This document shows, piece by piece, positions 8,910 to 17,791 of a stretch of 64,000 nt of DNA. The stretch's first letter is position 1. Each line of letters begins with the position of its first letter. Source of the DNA: Sulfitobacter sp. JL08 (GTDB lineage: Bacteria; Pseudomonadota; Alphaproteobacteria; Rhodobacterales; Rhodobacteraceae). The DNA lies in assembly GCF_003352045.1 (NCBI RefSeq), contig NZ_CP025815.1:1674001-1738000 (forward strand), written 5' to 3'. Made by a program: the position numbers and the translations under genes. The notes beneath the pieces are model-generated. The model made no database searches and was not told where the DNA came from. It worked only from the letters and a program-made list of their open reading frames with translations.

Positions 8910-9563
8910 ATGGAGGATAGCTTGGTCTTGTCCAAATTTTTCGCGGTAATATTCGTGATCCTCGCGGTTTTCGCCAGTCAAGCAGTGGCGCAATCCCCCC
9001 TACGAACATTCCTTGACATTTGCGCGTGTGAAGCAAATACGGCATCTGAGGCGGCGGCTGCATTTGAATTTCAGGCGTGGAGTGCTCCTCAAGCCAGCGA
9101 AGTCAAGATCGCGACGGCCTATTTAGCGATCGGCGAATTGATTCTTAGGTTTTCGGCTCGAAAGGGCCTCGACATGCCGCAGCAAGCCGCCCTGGAAGAG
9201 CAAAAGCGGGCCGTTCAGTTCTATTCCCGTGAATCTCCTGATGGCGTTTACGCATTGCTTGACCCAACGGGGGCGGCCTTAGTCATGATCTGGTCGCAGC
9301 CAATAAGCGAAAAGTTGAGTTGTGCTCTCTATACGAATACCTCCGCAGAAGCACTAAGCCTAATGGATTTCCTTACCGACATTGGTGGGCAAGAAGAGTT
9401 AAAACTGACAAGGACTGCTTGGAAAATGTTCAAGGAACCGACATTAGGTTACACTAATGTGTCAGTTCAAATTGCTGCATTCAGAGAACATGCCGCTGTT
9501 GTGGCGCTAGGCTACTTGCCAGAAGTGGACATGGCGGCAAGGGTTATTCGCCTTTCTGATTAA
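8910..9563 (+). CDS. Exported protein of unknown function in a lower-GC patch
   Basis: The 217-residue product starts MEDSLVLSKFF and has a clear Sec signal peptide (hydrophobic FFAVIFVILAVFA, cleavage near AVA-QS, about residue 28). The mature part is mostly alpha-helical and mixed in character, with two cysteines close together (DICACEA). I recognise no family. The open frame begins at 8841, but the signal peptide favours the ATG at 8910; the RBS is poor. Base composition is visibly lower in GC than the flanks, with codons such as TTA, AGG and ATA that the neighbours avoid. That suggests horizontal acquisition between sodB and the palindromic element at 9.8 kb. Confidence 0.6.
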   Translation: MEDSLVLSKFFAVIFVILAVFASQAVAQSPLRTFLDICACEANTASEAAAAFEFQAWSAPQASEVKIATAYLAIGELILRFSARKGLDMPQQAALEEQKRAVQFYSRESPDGVYALLDPTGAALVMIWSQPISEKLSCALYTNTSAEALSLMDFLTDIGGQEELKLTRTAWKMFKEPTLGYTNVSVQIAAFREHAAVVALGYLPEVDMAARVIRLSD

Positions 9564-9769
9564 AAGCTAATGTCGGATGGGGCGGTCCCCACCTATACCT
9601 CTTCCGATAGGCGACATTGGTTTCCTAGCAGCGAATGAACACTTCGTCCGCACAGCAGTCATCCGGCTTTTAGGCCAAACCATTCAGCGATCGAATGTTG
9701 ATCATCGCTCTTTTGGGCGAGATCAATCGTGTCGGTAATGTAACTTGGTGGGCGTGTCCGTCACCGCCC

Positions 9770-9845
9770 GCCCGGCCTCGCCGGGCAGCGCCTGACCTTC
9801 CCCTCGGGAAGGCGCGTTGCACCTCCCCAAGGTCAGGCGCTGCCC
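9770..9845. repeat. Compound palindromic intergenic element with nested hairpins
   Basis: This sits in the 302-base gene-free stretch 9564-9865, where I see no ORF or tRNA. A perfect 17-bp inverted repeat has arms GGGCAGCGCCTGACCTT (9783-9799) and its complement at 9829-9845. Two smaller 7-bp hairpins share its left side: GCCCGGC-CTC-GCCGGGC (9770-9786) and CCTTCCC-CTC-GGGAAGG (9796-9812). Both have the same CTC loop. The small stems overlap the long arm, so the structures are mutually exclusive. This looks like a REP/MITE-like dispersed repeat or a structured RNA rather than a simple terminator, since no T-tract follows on either strand. Confidence 0.7.
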
Positions 9846-9865
9846 TGTGTTGGGATCAATCCAGT

Positions 9866-10246
9866 TCACTTTTCAGGCCGCAGATAAAACACCTTGGACA
9901 CGATCACCCATCTTCCCGCGTGGTGTAAAAGCGTAAGTGTGTCGTCATAGTGATCGCCCAGCCAGATGTTTTCGACCTGAACCATGGCCACGTCACCGAA
10001 AACCGATATCGTGTTGATCGCGTACCAAGGCGCGGGGTCCGGCGCGTCGACGGCTTTGTCCACACCTGCGATAAACGCGTCGCGGCTGTCCCATTCAAGG
10101 CCGCCCTGGAAATGGCCGATGCAGCACATTCTTTCGTGCATGGCCCGGCGCAGCTTGGCAGGATCGTTTTCGCACATGCCTTCGACATATGTTTTTACGA
10201 CGTCTGCAATCTCGGCATAGGTTTGTTTGTCTGGCATTCCCGTCAT
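9866..10246 (-). CDS. NTF2-like protein (lumazine-binding/SnoaL-type fold)
   Basis: This 126-residue protein has the small cone-shaped NTF2-like pattern. An N-terminal helix (YAEIADVVKTYVEGMCENDPAKL) is followed by HERMCCIGHF, then alternating strands ending in the DTLTLLHHAGRWVIVSKVFYLRP sheet. That last block is typical of the putative lumazine-binding family. The ATG at 10246 overlaps the TGA of the upstream cyclase as ATGA, with AAAGG just before it, so translation is coupled; an ATG at 10237 is an alternative start. It probably acts with the cyclase, perhaps as a small ligand-binding or stress-response protein, but no enzymatic residues are obvious. Confidence 0.72.
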   Translation of the reverse strand: MTGMPDKQTYAEIADVVKTYVEGMCENDPAKLRRAMHERMCCIGHFQGGLEWDSRDAFIAGVDKAVDAPDPAPWYAINTISVFGDVAMVQVENIWLGDHYDDTLTLLHHAGRWVIVSKVFYLRPEK

Positions 10247-12603
10247 CCTTTCAGCGCCACGGCCCTGAACACTTCGGTGGGGGCGTGGATGCCCTTGAAC
10301 TCCAACGCGCCGACAGGTTCGGTTCGGGCGATGTCCTCGACCGCCAGACAAGCGCGCGGGCTTAGCAATATCTCTCCGTCGGCGGCATGATCGCACAGGC
10401 GCGCGGCAAGATTTACGGCAGTGCCCGAAGCCGTGTAATCATAGCGCCCTTCGGAGCCGACCATGCCAACCGTGGCATATCCCAGCGAAATCCCGACGCC
10501 AAAGCCCAGCTTGTGCCCCATGCGCCGCCAGCCGCGCGCCAGGTCTGCCATCCGCTCTTGCATCGCGAATGCCATGCGCAGCGCATCACCGGTTGGGTCG
10601 TCACAGGGCAGGGGATCGTTGAAGATCACCATGATGCCATCGCCCGCGCGGTGGTCCACGCCTGCACCATGGGCCGCAATCAACTGACCCATTGCCTCGT
10701 GATAGGTTTGCAGCACTTCGATGGTTTCTTCGGGTTCGGCGCGTTCGCAAAACGCGGTAAAGCCGCGGATGTCGCAAAACAGTGTGGCTATCAGGGCGCG
10801 GTGACTGCCCAACAGGGCGGTATCGCCCGATGAAATCACCGCATCCGCGACCTGCGGCGACAGGAACCGTTTGAGACGCCCCATGCGCTCCAACTGATCG
10901 ACCTGGGTGGCAACACGTTCTTCCAGCCCCGCATTCAGCGCCTCGACCTCGGCTGTGCGGCGTTCAAGAGCTTTGAACTGGCGCACGTTGTCGATGGCAA
11001 TCACGGCCTGTTCGGCAAAGGTTTCGATCAGTGCGATTTCGTCTGCTGAAAACGGCTTTACCTCCTTGCGGCTCAGCGTCATGCTGCCAAAACCGACACC
11101 GTCACGCAGCAGCGGCACGATCAGCCATGATCGCACACCTTCTTCGTCCACCAACTGTCGCCGCAACTTCCAGCCCTGCCGGTAAAGATCGGTGTCTTTC
11201 AGATCCGCAACGCTGATCACCCGCGCCTCGCGGATCGCCACAACGACCAGATTGGTGCCCTCCATATCCATTTCAAAGCCGGGATTGAACACACCGCCAC
11301 TGGCCCCCCAGTTGCAAATCAGCCGTGCGTGGCTGCCCGCCTCGTTGACCAGCTGCAAACCCGCAAGCTGGGCATTGCACAACCGCGCCGCCCGATCGAG
11401 AATAACCTCGAACACCGGTGTTTCGTCGTCGCGGCTTTGGCTGATCACCTGTAAGACCTGCCGGGTTGCCTTTTCCCGCTCCAGCCGCTGTTCGATCTCC
11501 CTGAACTGGCGTACGTTCTCGATGGCGATAACGGCCTGTTCAGCAAAGGTTTCAATCAGGCCGATTTCATCTTCGGAAAAAGGCTTCACCTCGTTTCTGT
11601 TGATGTTCAGGCATCCGAAGGCAACGCCATCCTTGATCAGCGGAACCGTCAGCATGGTACGCACGCCAACTTCTTCCACCATTTTCACGCGCACAGGGTC
11701 GCGCGCCAGATACAAAGGATCATCCGAAAGGTCATGCGTGTGAATAATGCGCGCCTCGCGAACGGTCACGGCCACTTGCAACGGTCCGTTCAGGTCAAAT
11801 TCGAAACCCTCATAGAATGTTTCATATCGCGTGCCCCAGACGGTAGTGTATTCAAGCGCGCTGCGCGCCGCGTTGACCAGCGACAGGCCAACCAGCGTTG
11901 CATCACATAACCGCGCAACATTGCTTACGATCATATCCAGAACCGGCTGTTCATCCGCTCGCGACTGGCTGATCACCTCCAGAACTTCGCGTGTGGCGGC
12001 CTCGCGGTCCAGCCGCTTTTGGACTTCCCGGAACTGGCGTACATTTTCGATGGCGATGACGGCCTGATCGGCAAAGGTCTGGATCAGCTCAAGATCATCC
12101 TGTGAAAAAGGATCCACAGCACGACGAAACAGGCCGATATTGCCGATTGCGGTGTCATTGATGATCAGCGGGACGGCCATATAGCTGCGGATACCGTCTT
12201 CGTTCACATGGGCGACCCGTCCGGGATCACCTGCGCGGTATTCGTCTGAATCGGCCAGATCATCAACGCGGATCGCGCGTTTTTCAAGAATTGTGCGCGC
12301 AATAAGCGAGTTCGGTTGCAGTGCCCATTTGGTAATGCCGGGTTTGGACAGCTTGAGGTCTGGCCCGTAAGACACGGTATATTCTAGAAACTTCCGGTTG
12401 CTGTCGACAAGGTTCAGCGCTGCGTGGGGCGCACGGCATAAGGCAGCCGCCTTGCGCAGGATCGCGTCAAAAACAGGGGCTTCATTCTCGCGATTGTCGC
12501 GGATGACTTCCAGAATTTCGCGGATTGCGGCCTCTCGGGTCAGGGCCGCTTCCAGACGGGCGGTGTCGTGATCTTGGGTTTTGGAACCAGTATCTTCTGC
12601 CAA
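10243..12603 (-). CDS. Class III adenylate/guanylate cyclase with three N-terminal GAF domains
   Basis: This 786-residue cytosolic protein has three consecutive GAF domains (about 41-190, 217-368 and 395-545). They are joined by near-identical linkers (AVIAIENVRQFRE followed by ATREVLEVISQSR-like helices). A helical linker (546-585) leads to a class III cyclase domain from 601 to the end. Both metal aspartates are present, D611 in FCDIRGFT and D655 in AGDGIMVIF, as are the catalytic N731 and R735 in the SGTAVNLAARL block, so it should be active. No membrane helix is seen. The ligand of the GAF domains and whether ATP or GTP is used cannot be told. It overlaps the downstream NTF2-like gene by four bases and is divergent from the RarD-like gene. 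Confidence 0.92.
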   Translation of the reverse strand: MAEDTGSKTQDHDTARLEAALTREAAIREILEVIRDNRENEAPVFDAILRKAAALCRAPHAALNLVDSNRKFLEYTVSYGPDLKLSKPGITKWALQPNSLIARTILEKRAIRVDDLADSDEYRAGDPGRVAHVNEDGIRSYMAVPLIINDTAIGNIGLFRRAVDPFSQDDLELIQTFADQAVIAIENVRQFREVQKRLDREAATREVLEVISQSRADEQPVLDMIVSNVARLCDATLVGLSLVNAARSALEYTTVWGTRYETFYEGFEFDLNGPLQVAVTVREARIIHTHDLSDDPLYLARDPVRVKMVEEVGVRTMLTVPLIKDGVAFGCLNINRNEVKPFSEDEIGLIETFAEQAVIAIENVRQFREIEQRLEREKATRQVLQVISQSRDDETPVFEVILDRAARLCNAQLAGLQLVNEAGSHARLICNWGASGGVFNPGFEMDMEGTNLVVVAIREARVISVADLKDTDLYRQGWKLRRQLVDEEGVRSWLIVPLLRDGVGFGSMTLSRKEVKPFSADEIALIETFAEQAVIAIDNVRQFKALERRTAEVEALNAGLEERVATQVDQLERMGRLKRFLSPQVADAVISSGDTALLGSHRALIATLFCDIRGFTAFCERAEPEETIEVLQTYHEAMGQLIAAHGAGVDHRAGDGIMVIFNDPLPCDDPTGDALRMAFAMQERMADLARGWRRMGHKLGFGVGISLGYATVGMVGSEGRYDYTASGTAVNLAARLCDHAADGEILLSPRACLAVEDIARTEPVGALEFKGIHAPTEVFRAVALKG

Positions 12604-12763
12604 AATGCGTTCCCGTCAAATGTGCGTGGTCGGAAATTGCGTCCTTTATACATCCAACAGGGCGGCTGGCCAGACGATCCTTGCCCACCACGCCCTGACG
12701 CGACCCAAGGCTTGACGCCCCCGCATCCGCGTGGCACCGCTTGGCGCGATCAAAGGGGCTGGG

Positions 12764-13714
12764 ATGACACAATCAGGCAAAGGCGTGGCCGCCATCATCG
12801 CCGCCTGCACCATCTGGGGCCTGTCGCCGATTTTCTACAAACAGGTGGCGCATATTCCCGCGATTGAGGTGCTGGCGCATCGTGTCTGGTGGTCGCTGGT
12901 TCTGTTCGTTCTGATCCTGACCCTGCAATCGCGTCTGGGGGATGTGCGCGCGGCGCTGTCGACGTGGCGCAATTTCGCACTGATCGCGCTGGCGGCCTGC
13001 ATGATTTCCGTCAACTGGTTCCTGTTCATCTTCGCGATCCAGATCGAACGCACGACCGAGGCATCGCTGGGCTATTTCATCTACCCGCTGGTTGCGGTGC
13101 TGATCGGACGGTTCGGGTTTCGCGAACGTCTGGGGGTGGTGCAATGGGGGGCTGTGGCGCTCGCGGCGGGGGCGGTAGGCGTGCTGACCTATGGCCTGGG
13201 TGTGGCGCCGTGGATATCCCTGGCGCTGGCCTGCACCTTCGCGCTGTATTCAACGATCAAAAAGGGGCTGGATACCGGCCCTGTCGTGTCCGTGACCTGC
13301 GAAATCCTGCTTTTTTCGCCGCTGGCGCTGGCGGTGATCGTGACCGCGCAGATGGGTGGGCAGGGCGGCTTTGCCACCAATATGCAAGATACCGTGTTGC
13401 TGGTGCTGTCCGGTCCGGTGACGGCGGTGCCGCTGATCCTGTTCAGCTATGCGGCCAAGCGCATCGCGATGTCGACACTGGGTCTGATCGCCTACCTTAA
13501 TCCGGTGCTGCAGTTCTTTTGCGCGGTGATCCTGTTCGGGGAACCGTTCGGCCCCTGGCACGCCATTGCCTTTCCGATGATCTGGATCGCGCTGGCGCTC
13601 TATTCAATCAGCGCGCTGGTTCAGGACAGAACCGCGCGCAGGGCCTCGATCAGTTCCGCGGGCGTCGCCTTGACCGAAACAAAACCGGCCAGTGACGCAT
13701 CGGCAAAACCCTGA
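12764..13714 (+). CDS. rarD: RarD-like EamA-family permease
   Basis: This 316-residue protein has ten predicted membrane helices made of two EamA repeats. It starts MTQSGKGVAAIIAACTIWGLSPIFYK and contains the RarD hallmarks HRVWWS, NWFLFIFAI and EASLGYFIYPL. The RarD family are drug/metabolite transporter homologues of poorly defined substrate. The start has AAAGGGG upstream. The last 31 codons (from about VQDRTARR) overlap the convergent LOG gene by 94 bases and look like low-complexity read-through. The true functional end of the fold is therefore near residue 285. Confidence 0.85.
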   Translation: MTQSGKGVAAIIAACTIWGLSPIFYKQVAHIPAIEVLAHRVWWSLVLFVLILTLQSRLGDVRAALSTWRNFALIALAACMISVNWFLFIFAIQIERTTEASLGYFIYPLVAVLIGRFGFRERLGVVQWGAVALAAGAVGVLTYGLGVAPWISLALACTFALYSTIKKGLDTGPVVSVTCEILLFSPLALAVIVTAQMGGQGGFATNMQDTVLLVLSGPVTAVPLILFSYAAKRIAMSTLGLIAYLNPVLQFFCAVILFGEPFGPWHAIAFPMIWIALALYSISALVQDRTARRASISSAGVALTETKPASDASAKP

Positions 13715-14178
13715 TCGATCACCTGATTGATCAATTGCATCAACGGATCCCAGTAGCCATCTGTATTCAATAGGAATATCGGTTTTTCATGCAGGCCAAG
13801 CTGGCGCCATGTGATGGCCTCGAACAGTTCGTCCAGTGAGCCCGCACCACCGGGCAGAACGACAATCGCATTGGCGTTCATGAACATGACCTTTTTACGC
13901 TCGTGCATGGTTTCGGTCACCACATAGCGGGTCAGATCGGTCTTGCCGACCTCGCGCGCTACCAGATGCGCGGGTATCACGCCGAATGTGTCGCCGCCCG
14001 CGGCCTGTGCAGCACGCGCCACGGCCCCCATTAGCCCGATATCCCCCGCACCGTAGACCAGTTGCCAGCCGTTCTGCGCCAGTGCCGTGCCCACAGCGGT
14101 GGCATCCCTGACATAGGCGGCGCGCGCCCCGTCGCGGGATCCGCAGTAGACGCAGACTGAAAACCCGGTTTTCGCCAT
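13621..14178 (-). CDS. LOG-family nucleotide 5'-monophosphate phosphoribohydrolase
   Basis: This 185-residue Rossmann-like protein belongs to the LOG ('lysine decarboxylase-like') family, which cleaves the N-glycosidic bond of nucleoside monophosphates and, in some members, activates cytokinins. The signature PGGAGSLDELFE spans residues 109-120, with E120 the catalytic acid. The preceding MHERKKVMF supplies the conserved Arg/Lys. I chose the ATG at 14178 because AAGGA lies eight bases upstream; the next ATG up (14187) sits directly on that site. Bacterial members are often annotated TIGR00730. Its 3' end overlaps the tail of the RarD-like gene. Confidence 0.85.
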   Translation of the reverse strand: MAKTGFSVCVYCGSRDGARAAYVRDATAVGTALAQNGWQLVYGAGDIGLMGAVARAAQAAGGDTFGVIPAHLVAREVGKTDLTRYVVTETMHERKKVMFMNANAIVVLPGGAGSLDELFEAITWRQLGLHEKPIFLLNTDGYWDPLMQLINQVIDQGFADASLAGFVSVKATPAELIEALRAVLS

Positions 14179-14251
14179 TTGAAACATCCTTTTACCACGA
14201 TCCATATCCTGCATCCGCAATGCCACAAATCCGGTCCTGCAAACAGGGTAC

Positions 14252-14277
14252 CTTCACTTTCTTTTTGCCAAAAATAC
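14252..14277 (-). repeat. Variant copy of the dispersed GTATTT-type tail motif
   Basis: On the minus strand this reads GTATTTTTGGCAAAAAG followed by AAAGTGAAG, upstream of the LOG gene in a 195-base divergent spacer. It resembles the tails at 3287-3308 and 60556-60577 with a four-base insertion. It is preceded on that strand by a GC-rich GGGGGCGGCC stretch, but no clear stem. It is probably the same family of intergenic element. Confidence 0.4.
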
Positions 14278-14373
14278 GGCCGCCCCCGATGATAGAGCGG
14301 CAGCAGCGATGTTTTGACCGCGCGCAGGGCTGTTGATAAGGTTGCTCAATTGCGCACAAGGGGATGGGCGAAA

Positions 14374-15840
14374 ATGGACAAAAAGGCAGGGCTCTTGACG
14401 GGCAAGGGTGCGGCTGGCGTGGCGGTTGCGGCGGCACTTGTTCTGGGAGGGCTTTACTGGGCGGGCGTGTTCGCGCCCCATGACGGTGCCCTGCCGAGCG
14501 ACGGCGATCTGGATGCACTGGTCCAGCCCGACGCTTCTGTCCCGACCGAACCTGCCGCGCCCAAACCCGAGGTGCAGGCCACCCAGACCCCTTCGACCGA
14601 TCCCGCACCGGAAGAGGTGGCTGAACCGGACACCGATGCCGAGGTCGTGGCGCAACCGGAAACAGACACCGATGCTGATGCAGGTACACCAGCGGACGCA
14701 GAAACCGCCATTGCGCCGACCTTTGACACCGTGCGCGTGGAACCGGACGGCACAACCGTGATTGCGGGGCGGGGTGATCCCGCCAGCACGATCATGATCC
14801 TGATGGACGGGACGGAAATTGCCCGCGCAACGGCGGATGCGGGCGGCAGTTTCGTCAGCTTCCTGACCCTGCCGCCCAGTGCGGCGCCGCGCGTGCTGGC
14901 CCTGCAATCGGAAAAAACCGGCACGCAGGCACGGTCCTTGGCTGAAATGATCCTGACACCGACAGTTCCGCAAACCGCCGCGCTCGCTGCACCGGAAGGC
15001 ACAAGCCCCATAGACACGACCGATGTGGCCGCCGCGCAGCTGCCAGCAGCGCCGCAAACCGGCGCCGATGAAATTGCGGCAATGGCGGCCCCCGAGGTAG
15101 ATGAGGCCGCGACAGAGCCCACTACAACAGTGACGACCGAGGCTGTTCAGGAACCGGACACGGTGGCGGAACCCGTTCCTGTGGCCGAAGACACAGCACC
15201 GGCAACGGTCGCGGAAGTGGAACCCGCGCAACCAAGCGATGCGGATGCGGCCACCCGAACGGCGGCGATTGACCCCGCCGACAATGTGGCTGAAGCGCCG
15301 CCCCAAGCACCGGTTGCCGTGCTGCGTTCGGATGCGGACGGGGTCGAACTGGTTCAGGGCGCGCCCGGCGCCATGACGACAGTAGAACTGGACACAATCG
15401 GCTATTCCGATCTGGGCGATGTCCAGCTAAGCGGACGCGCGCCGGGGGAGGGCTTTGTCCGCGTTTATCTGGACAACCGACCCGTCACCACGCTGCCCGT
15501 GCAACCGGACGGGCGCTGGCGCGGTGATCTGCCATCTGTCGATACCGGCGTTTACACCCTGCGTATCGATCAGGTTGACGGGTCGGGAACGGTGACAAGT
15601 CGTGTTGAAACCCCCTTTAAACGCGAAGAACCAGAGGTTCTGACGGCCGCACTGGCCGCGCAGAACAGCGCCGCACCGGTGCAGGCGGTCACGGTGCAGG
15701 CCGGCAATACGCTTTGGGCGATTGCGCGCGAACGTTATGGCGACGGGTTGCTTTACGTGCGGGTGTTTGACGCCAACCGCGACAGCATCCGCGACCCCGA
15801 TCTGATCTATCCCGGTCAGGTGTTTGCCTTGCCCGACTAG
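14374..15840 (+). CDS. Membrane-anchored LysM protein with long acidic Ala/Pro/Glu linker
   Basis: This 488-residue protein has an N-terminal membrane anchor (about residues 10-31) and a long low-complexity acidic stretch rich in Ala, Glu, Pro and Thr. A small beta-sandwich-like segment follows (about 350-420, VQLSGRAPGEGFVRVYLDNRP). The C-terminal LysM domain at about 436-488 (VTVQAGNTLWAIARERYGDG to IYPGQVFALPD) binds peptidoglycan. The design suggests an envelope protein reaching from the inner membrane to the wall. Rhodobacterales carry this protein as 'LysM peptidoglycan-binding domain-containing'. The start has AAGGGGA upstream. A second beta segment, around residues 120-200 (TVRVEPDGTTVIAGRGDPAS), may be a related Ig-like repeat. 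Confidence 0.85.
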   Translation: MDKKAGLLTGKGAAGVAVAAALVLGGLYWAGVFAPHDGALPSDGDLDALVQPDASVPTEPAAPKPEVQATQTPSTDPAPEEVAEPDTDAEVVAQPETDTDADAGTPADAETAIAPTFDTVRVEPDGTTVIAGRGDPASTIMILMDGTEIARATADAGGSFVSFLTLPPSAAPRVLALQSEKTGTQARSLAEMILTPTVPQTAALAAPEGTSPIDTTDVAAAQLPAAPQTGADEIAAMAAPEVDEAATEPTTTVTTEAVQEPDTVAEPVPVAEDTAPATVAEVEPAQPSDADAATRTAAIDPADNVAEAPPQAPVAVLRSDADGVELVQGAPGAMTTVELDTIGYSDLGDVQLSGRAPGEGFVRVYLDNRPVTTLPVQPDGRWRGDLPSVDTGVYTLRIDQVDGSGTVTSRVETPFKREEPEVLTAALAAQNSAAPVQAVTVQAGNTLWAIARERYGDGLLYVRVFDANRDSIRDPDLIYPGQVFALPD

Positions 15841-15854
15841 GGCGCGCCCCGATC

Positions 15855-15877
15855 GACGCCGCGACTGCTGCGGCGTC
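15855..15877 (+). terminator. Possible terminator hairpin after the LysM gene
   Basis: GACGCCGC at 15855-15862 pairs with GCGGCGTC at 15870-15877 across a 7-base loop, 15 bases after the LysM stop. No T-tract follows, so it may be a weak terminator or an mRNA 3' end stabiliser. Confidence 0.4.
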
Positions 15878-15962
15878 AAATACAGGGCGCAGGTCTGGCC
15901 ATTCCGGTACGCGCGCCCTATGTGTTGACACCGGTCGCACCAGCGCGCCCAAGGAAGCCTGA

Positions 15963-17771
15963 ATGTCTCTCACCTCTGAAGAAATATCCGCTGAAGAGCG
16001 CCGGTCCGGCTGGCGCACATTGCGCAAGGTCGGCCCTTATCTGTGGCCTGACGGGCAGGCCTGGGTCAAACGCCGCGTTGTCCTGTCGCTGTTCGTTCTG
16101 GTTCTGGCCAAACTGGTCACGGTCTATACGCCTGTCCTTTACAAAGGGGCCGTGGATGCTCTTGCGGATGAAGGTGTGCCGATGCTGGCGCTGGGGGCGG
16201 TAGGGCTGACAGTGGCCTATGGCATGGCGCGCCTGTTGTCTGTGGCGTTCCAGCAATTGCGCGATGCGATTTTTGCTGCTGTCGGACAACGTGCGCTGCG
16301 CCAGCTGGCGCTGGAAACCTTTGCACACATCCACCGCCTGTCGATGCGCTATCACATCACGCGCAAGACCGGCGGGCTAAGCCGCATTATCGAACGCGGC
16401 GTCAAGGGCGTGGATTTCCTGTTGCGGTTCCTGATCTTCAGCATTGGTCCGCTGATCATCGAACTGCTGCTGATCGGGGTGATCCTGACCGTTCTCTTCG
16501 ATGTCTGGTATCTGGTGGTCGTGGCCGTGACCATCGCGTTCTACGTCTGGTTTACCTTTGCCGTGACCGAATGGCGGGTGAAACTGCGCCGCGAAATGAA
16601 CGATCAGGATACTGATGCCAACCAGAAGGCGATCGACAGCCTGCTGAATTATGAAACCGTCAAATATTTCGGCGCCGAAGCGCGCGAGGCTGCCCGCTAT
16701 GACGTGGCGATGCGGCAATACGAAAGCGCGGCGCTGAAAACATCCTATTCGCTGGCGTTTTTGAATTTCGGCCAATCGCTGCTGATCACGGCAGGATTGA
16801 TCGGCGTCATGGTCATGGCGGCACTTGGTGTGCAGCAGGGCGCACTGACGGTGGGTGATTTCGTGATGGTCAACGCCTACATGCTGCAAATCGCCGTGCC
16901 GCTGAATTTTCTGGGCACGGTCTACCGCGAAATCCGCCAGTCACTGGTGGACATGGGCGAAATGTTCGATCTGCTGGAACAACCCCAGGAAGTGACGGAC
17001 AAGCCGGGCGCCAAGCCTTTGCAGGTGAATGGAGGCAAGATCGAACTGGACGATGTGCATTTCGGCTATGATCCTGCGCGCTCTATCCTGAACGGCGTGT
17101 CGCTGACGGTTGATGCGGGCAAGACCGTGGCCATTGTGGGATCGACCGGATCAGGCAAATCCACCATCGGGCGGTTGCTGTTCCGGTTTTACGACGTGAC
17201 AAAGGGCGCTTTGAAAATCGACGGGCAGGACGTGCGCGACATCACACAAGACAGCCTGCATGACGCCATCGGCGTGGTGCCGCAGGATACTGTGCTGTTC
17301 AATGACACGATCCGCTACAACATCGCATACGGCAAAGAGGGCGCAACCCAGGACGAGGTCGAGGCCGCTGCCCGTGCTGCGCAAATCCACGACTTTATCA
17401 TGCGCCTTCCCGAAGGTTATGACACGGCCGTGGGCGAACGCGGGTTAAAGCTGTCTGGCGGGGAAAAGCAACGCGTCGGGATCGCCCGCACATTGCTCAA
17501 GAACCCGCCAATTCTGCTGCTGGACGAAGCGACATCGGCGCTGGACAGCGAAACCGAACATGAAATTCAGGACGCGCTGCACCGCGCGGGCGAAGGGCGC
17601 ACGGTGATCACCATCGCCCACCGTCTGAGCACGGTCGCCGACGCCGACCAGATCATCGTGCTGGAGGCGGGCAAGATCGTCGAACGCGGCACCCATGATG
17701 ATTTGCTGGCGCAAAATGGGCGCTATGCCCAGCTTTGGCATCGTCAGCAATCCGAAGAACAGGCGGCGTAG
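15963..17771 (+). CDS. Atm1-type ABC exporter (half transporter)
   Basis: This 602-residue ABC half transporter has six membrane helices (about 35-320) and an ATPase domain with Walker A GSTGSGKS at 393-400, signature LSGGEKQRVGIA and Walker B ILLLDEATSALD. The block MNDQDTDANQKAIDSLLNYE and the following TVKYFGAE are diagnostic of the Atm1/ABCB7 group. Bacterial members such as NaAtm1 export glutathione-linked metals or persulfides; mitochondrial members support cytosolic Fe-S assembly. It should work as a homodimer in the inner membrane. The next gene is convergent only 20 bases away. Confidence 0.92.
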   Translation: MSLTSEEISAEERRSGWRTLRKVGPYLWPDGQAWVKRRVVLSLFVLVLAKLVTVYTPVLYKGAVDALADEGVPMLALGAVGLTVAYGMARLLSVAFQQLRDAIFAAVGQRALRQLALETFAHIHRLSMRYHITRKTGGLSRIIERGVKGVDFLLRFLIFSIGPLIIELLLIGVILTVLFDVWYLVVVAVTIAFYVWFTFAVTEWRVKLRREMNDQDTDANQKAIDSLLNYETVKYFGAEAREAARYDVAMRQYESAALKTSYSLAFLNFGQSLLITAGLIGVMVMAALGVQQGALTVGDFVMVNAYMLQIAVPLNFLGTVYREIRQSLVDMGEMFDLLEQPQEVTDKPGAKPLQVNGGKIELDDVHFGYDPARSILNGVSLTVDAGKTVAIVGSTGSGKSTIGRLLFRFYDVTKGALKIDGQDVRDITQDSLHDAIGVVPQDTVLFNDTIRYNIAYGKEGATQDEVEAAARAAQIHDFIMRLPEGYDTAVGERGLKLSGGEKQRVGIARTLLKNPPILLLDEATSALDSETEHEIQDALHRAGEGRTVITIAHRLSTVADADQIIVLEAGKIVERGTHDDLLAQNGRYAQLWHRQQSEEQAA

Positions 17772-17791
17772 CGCGGGGGCAACCCACCGGC

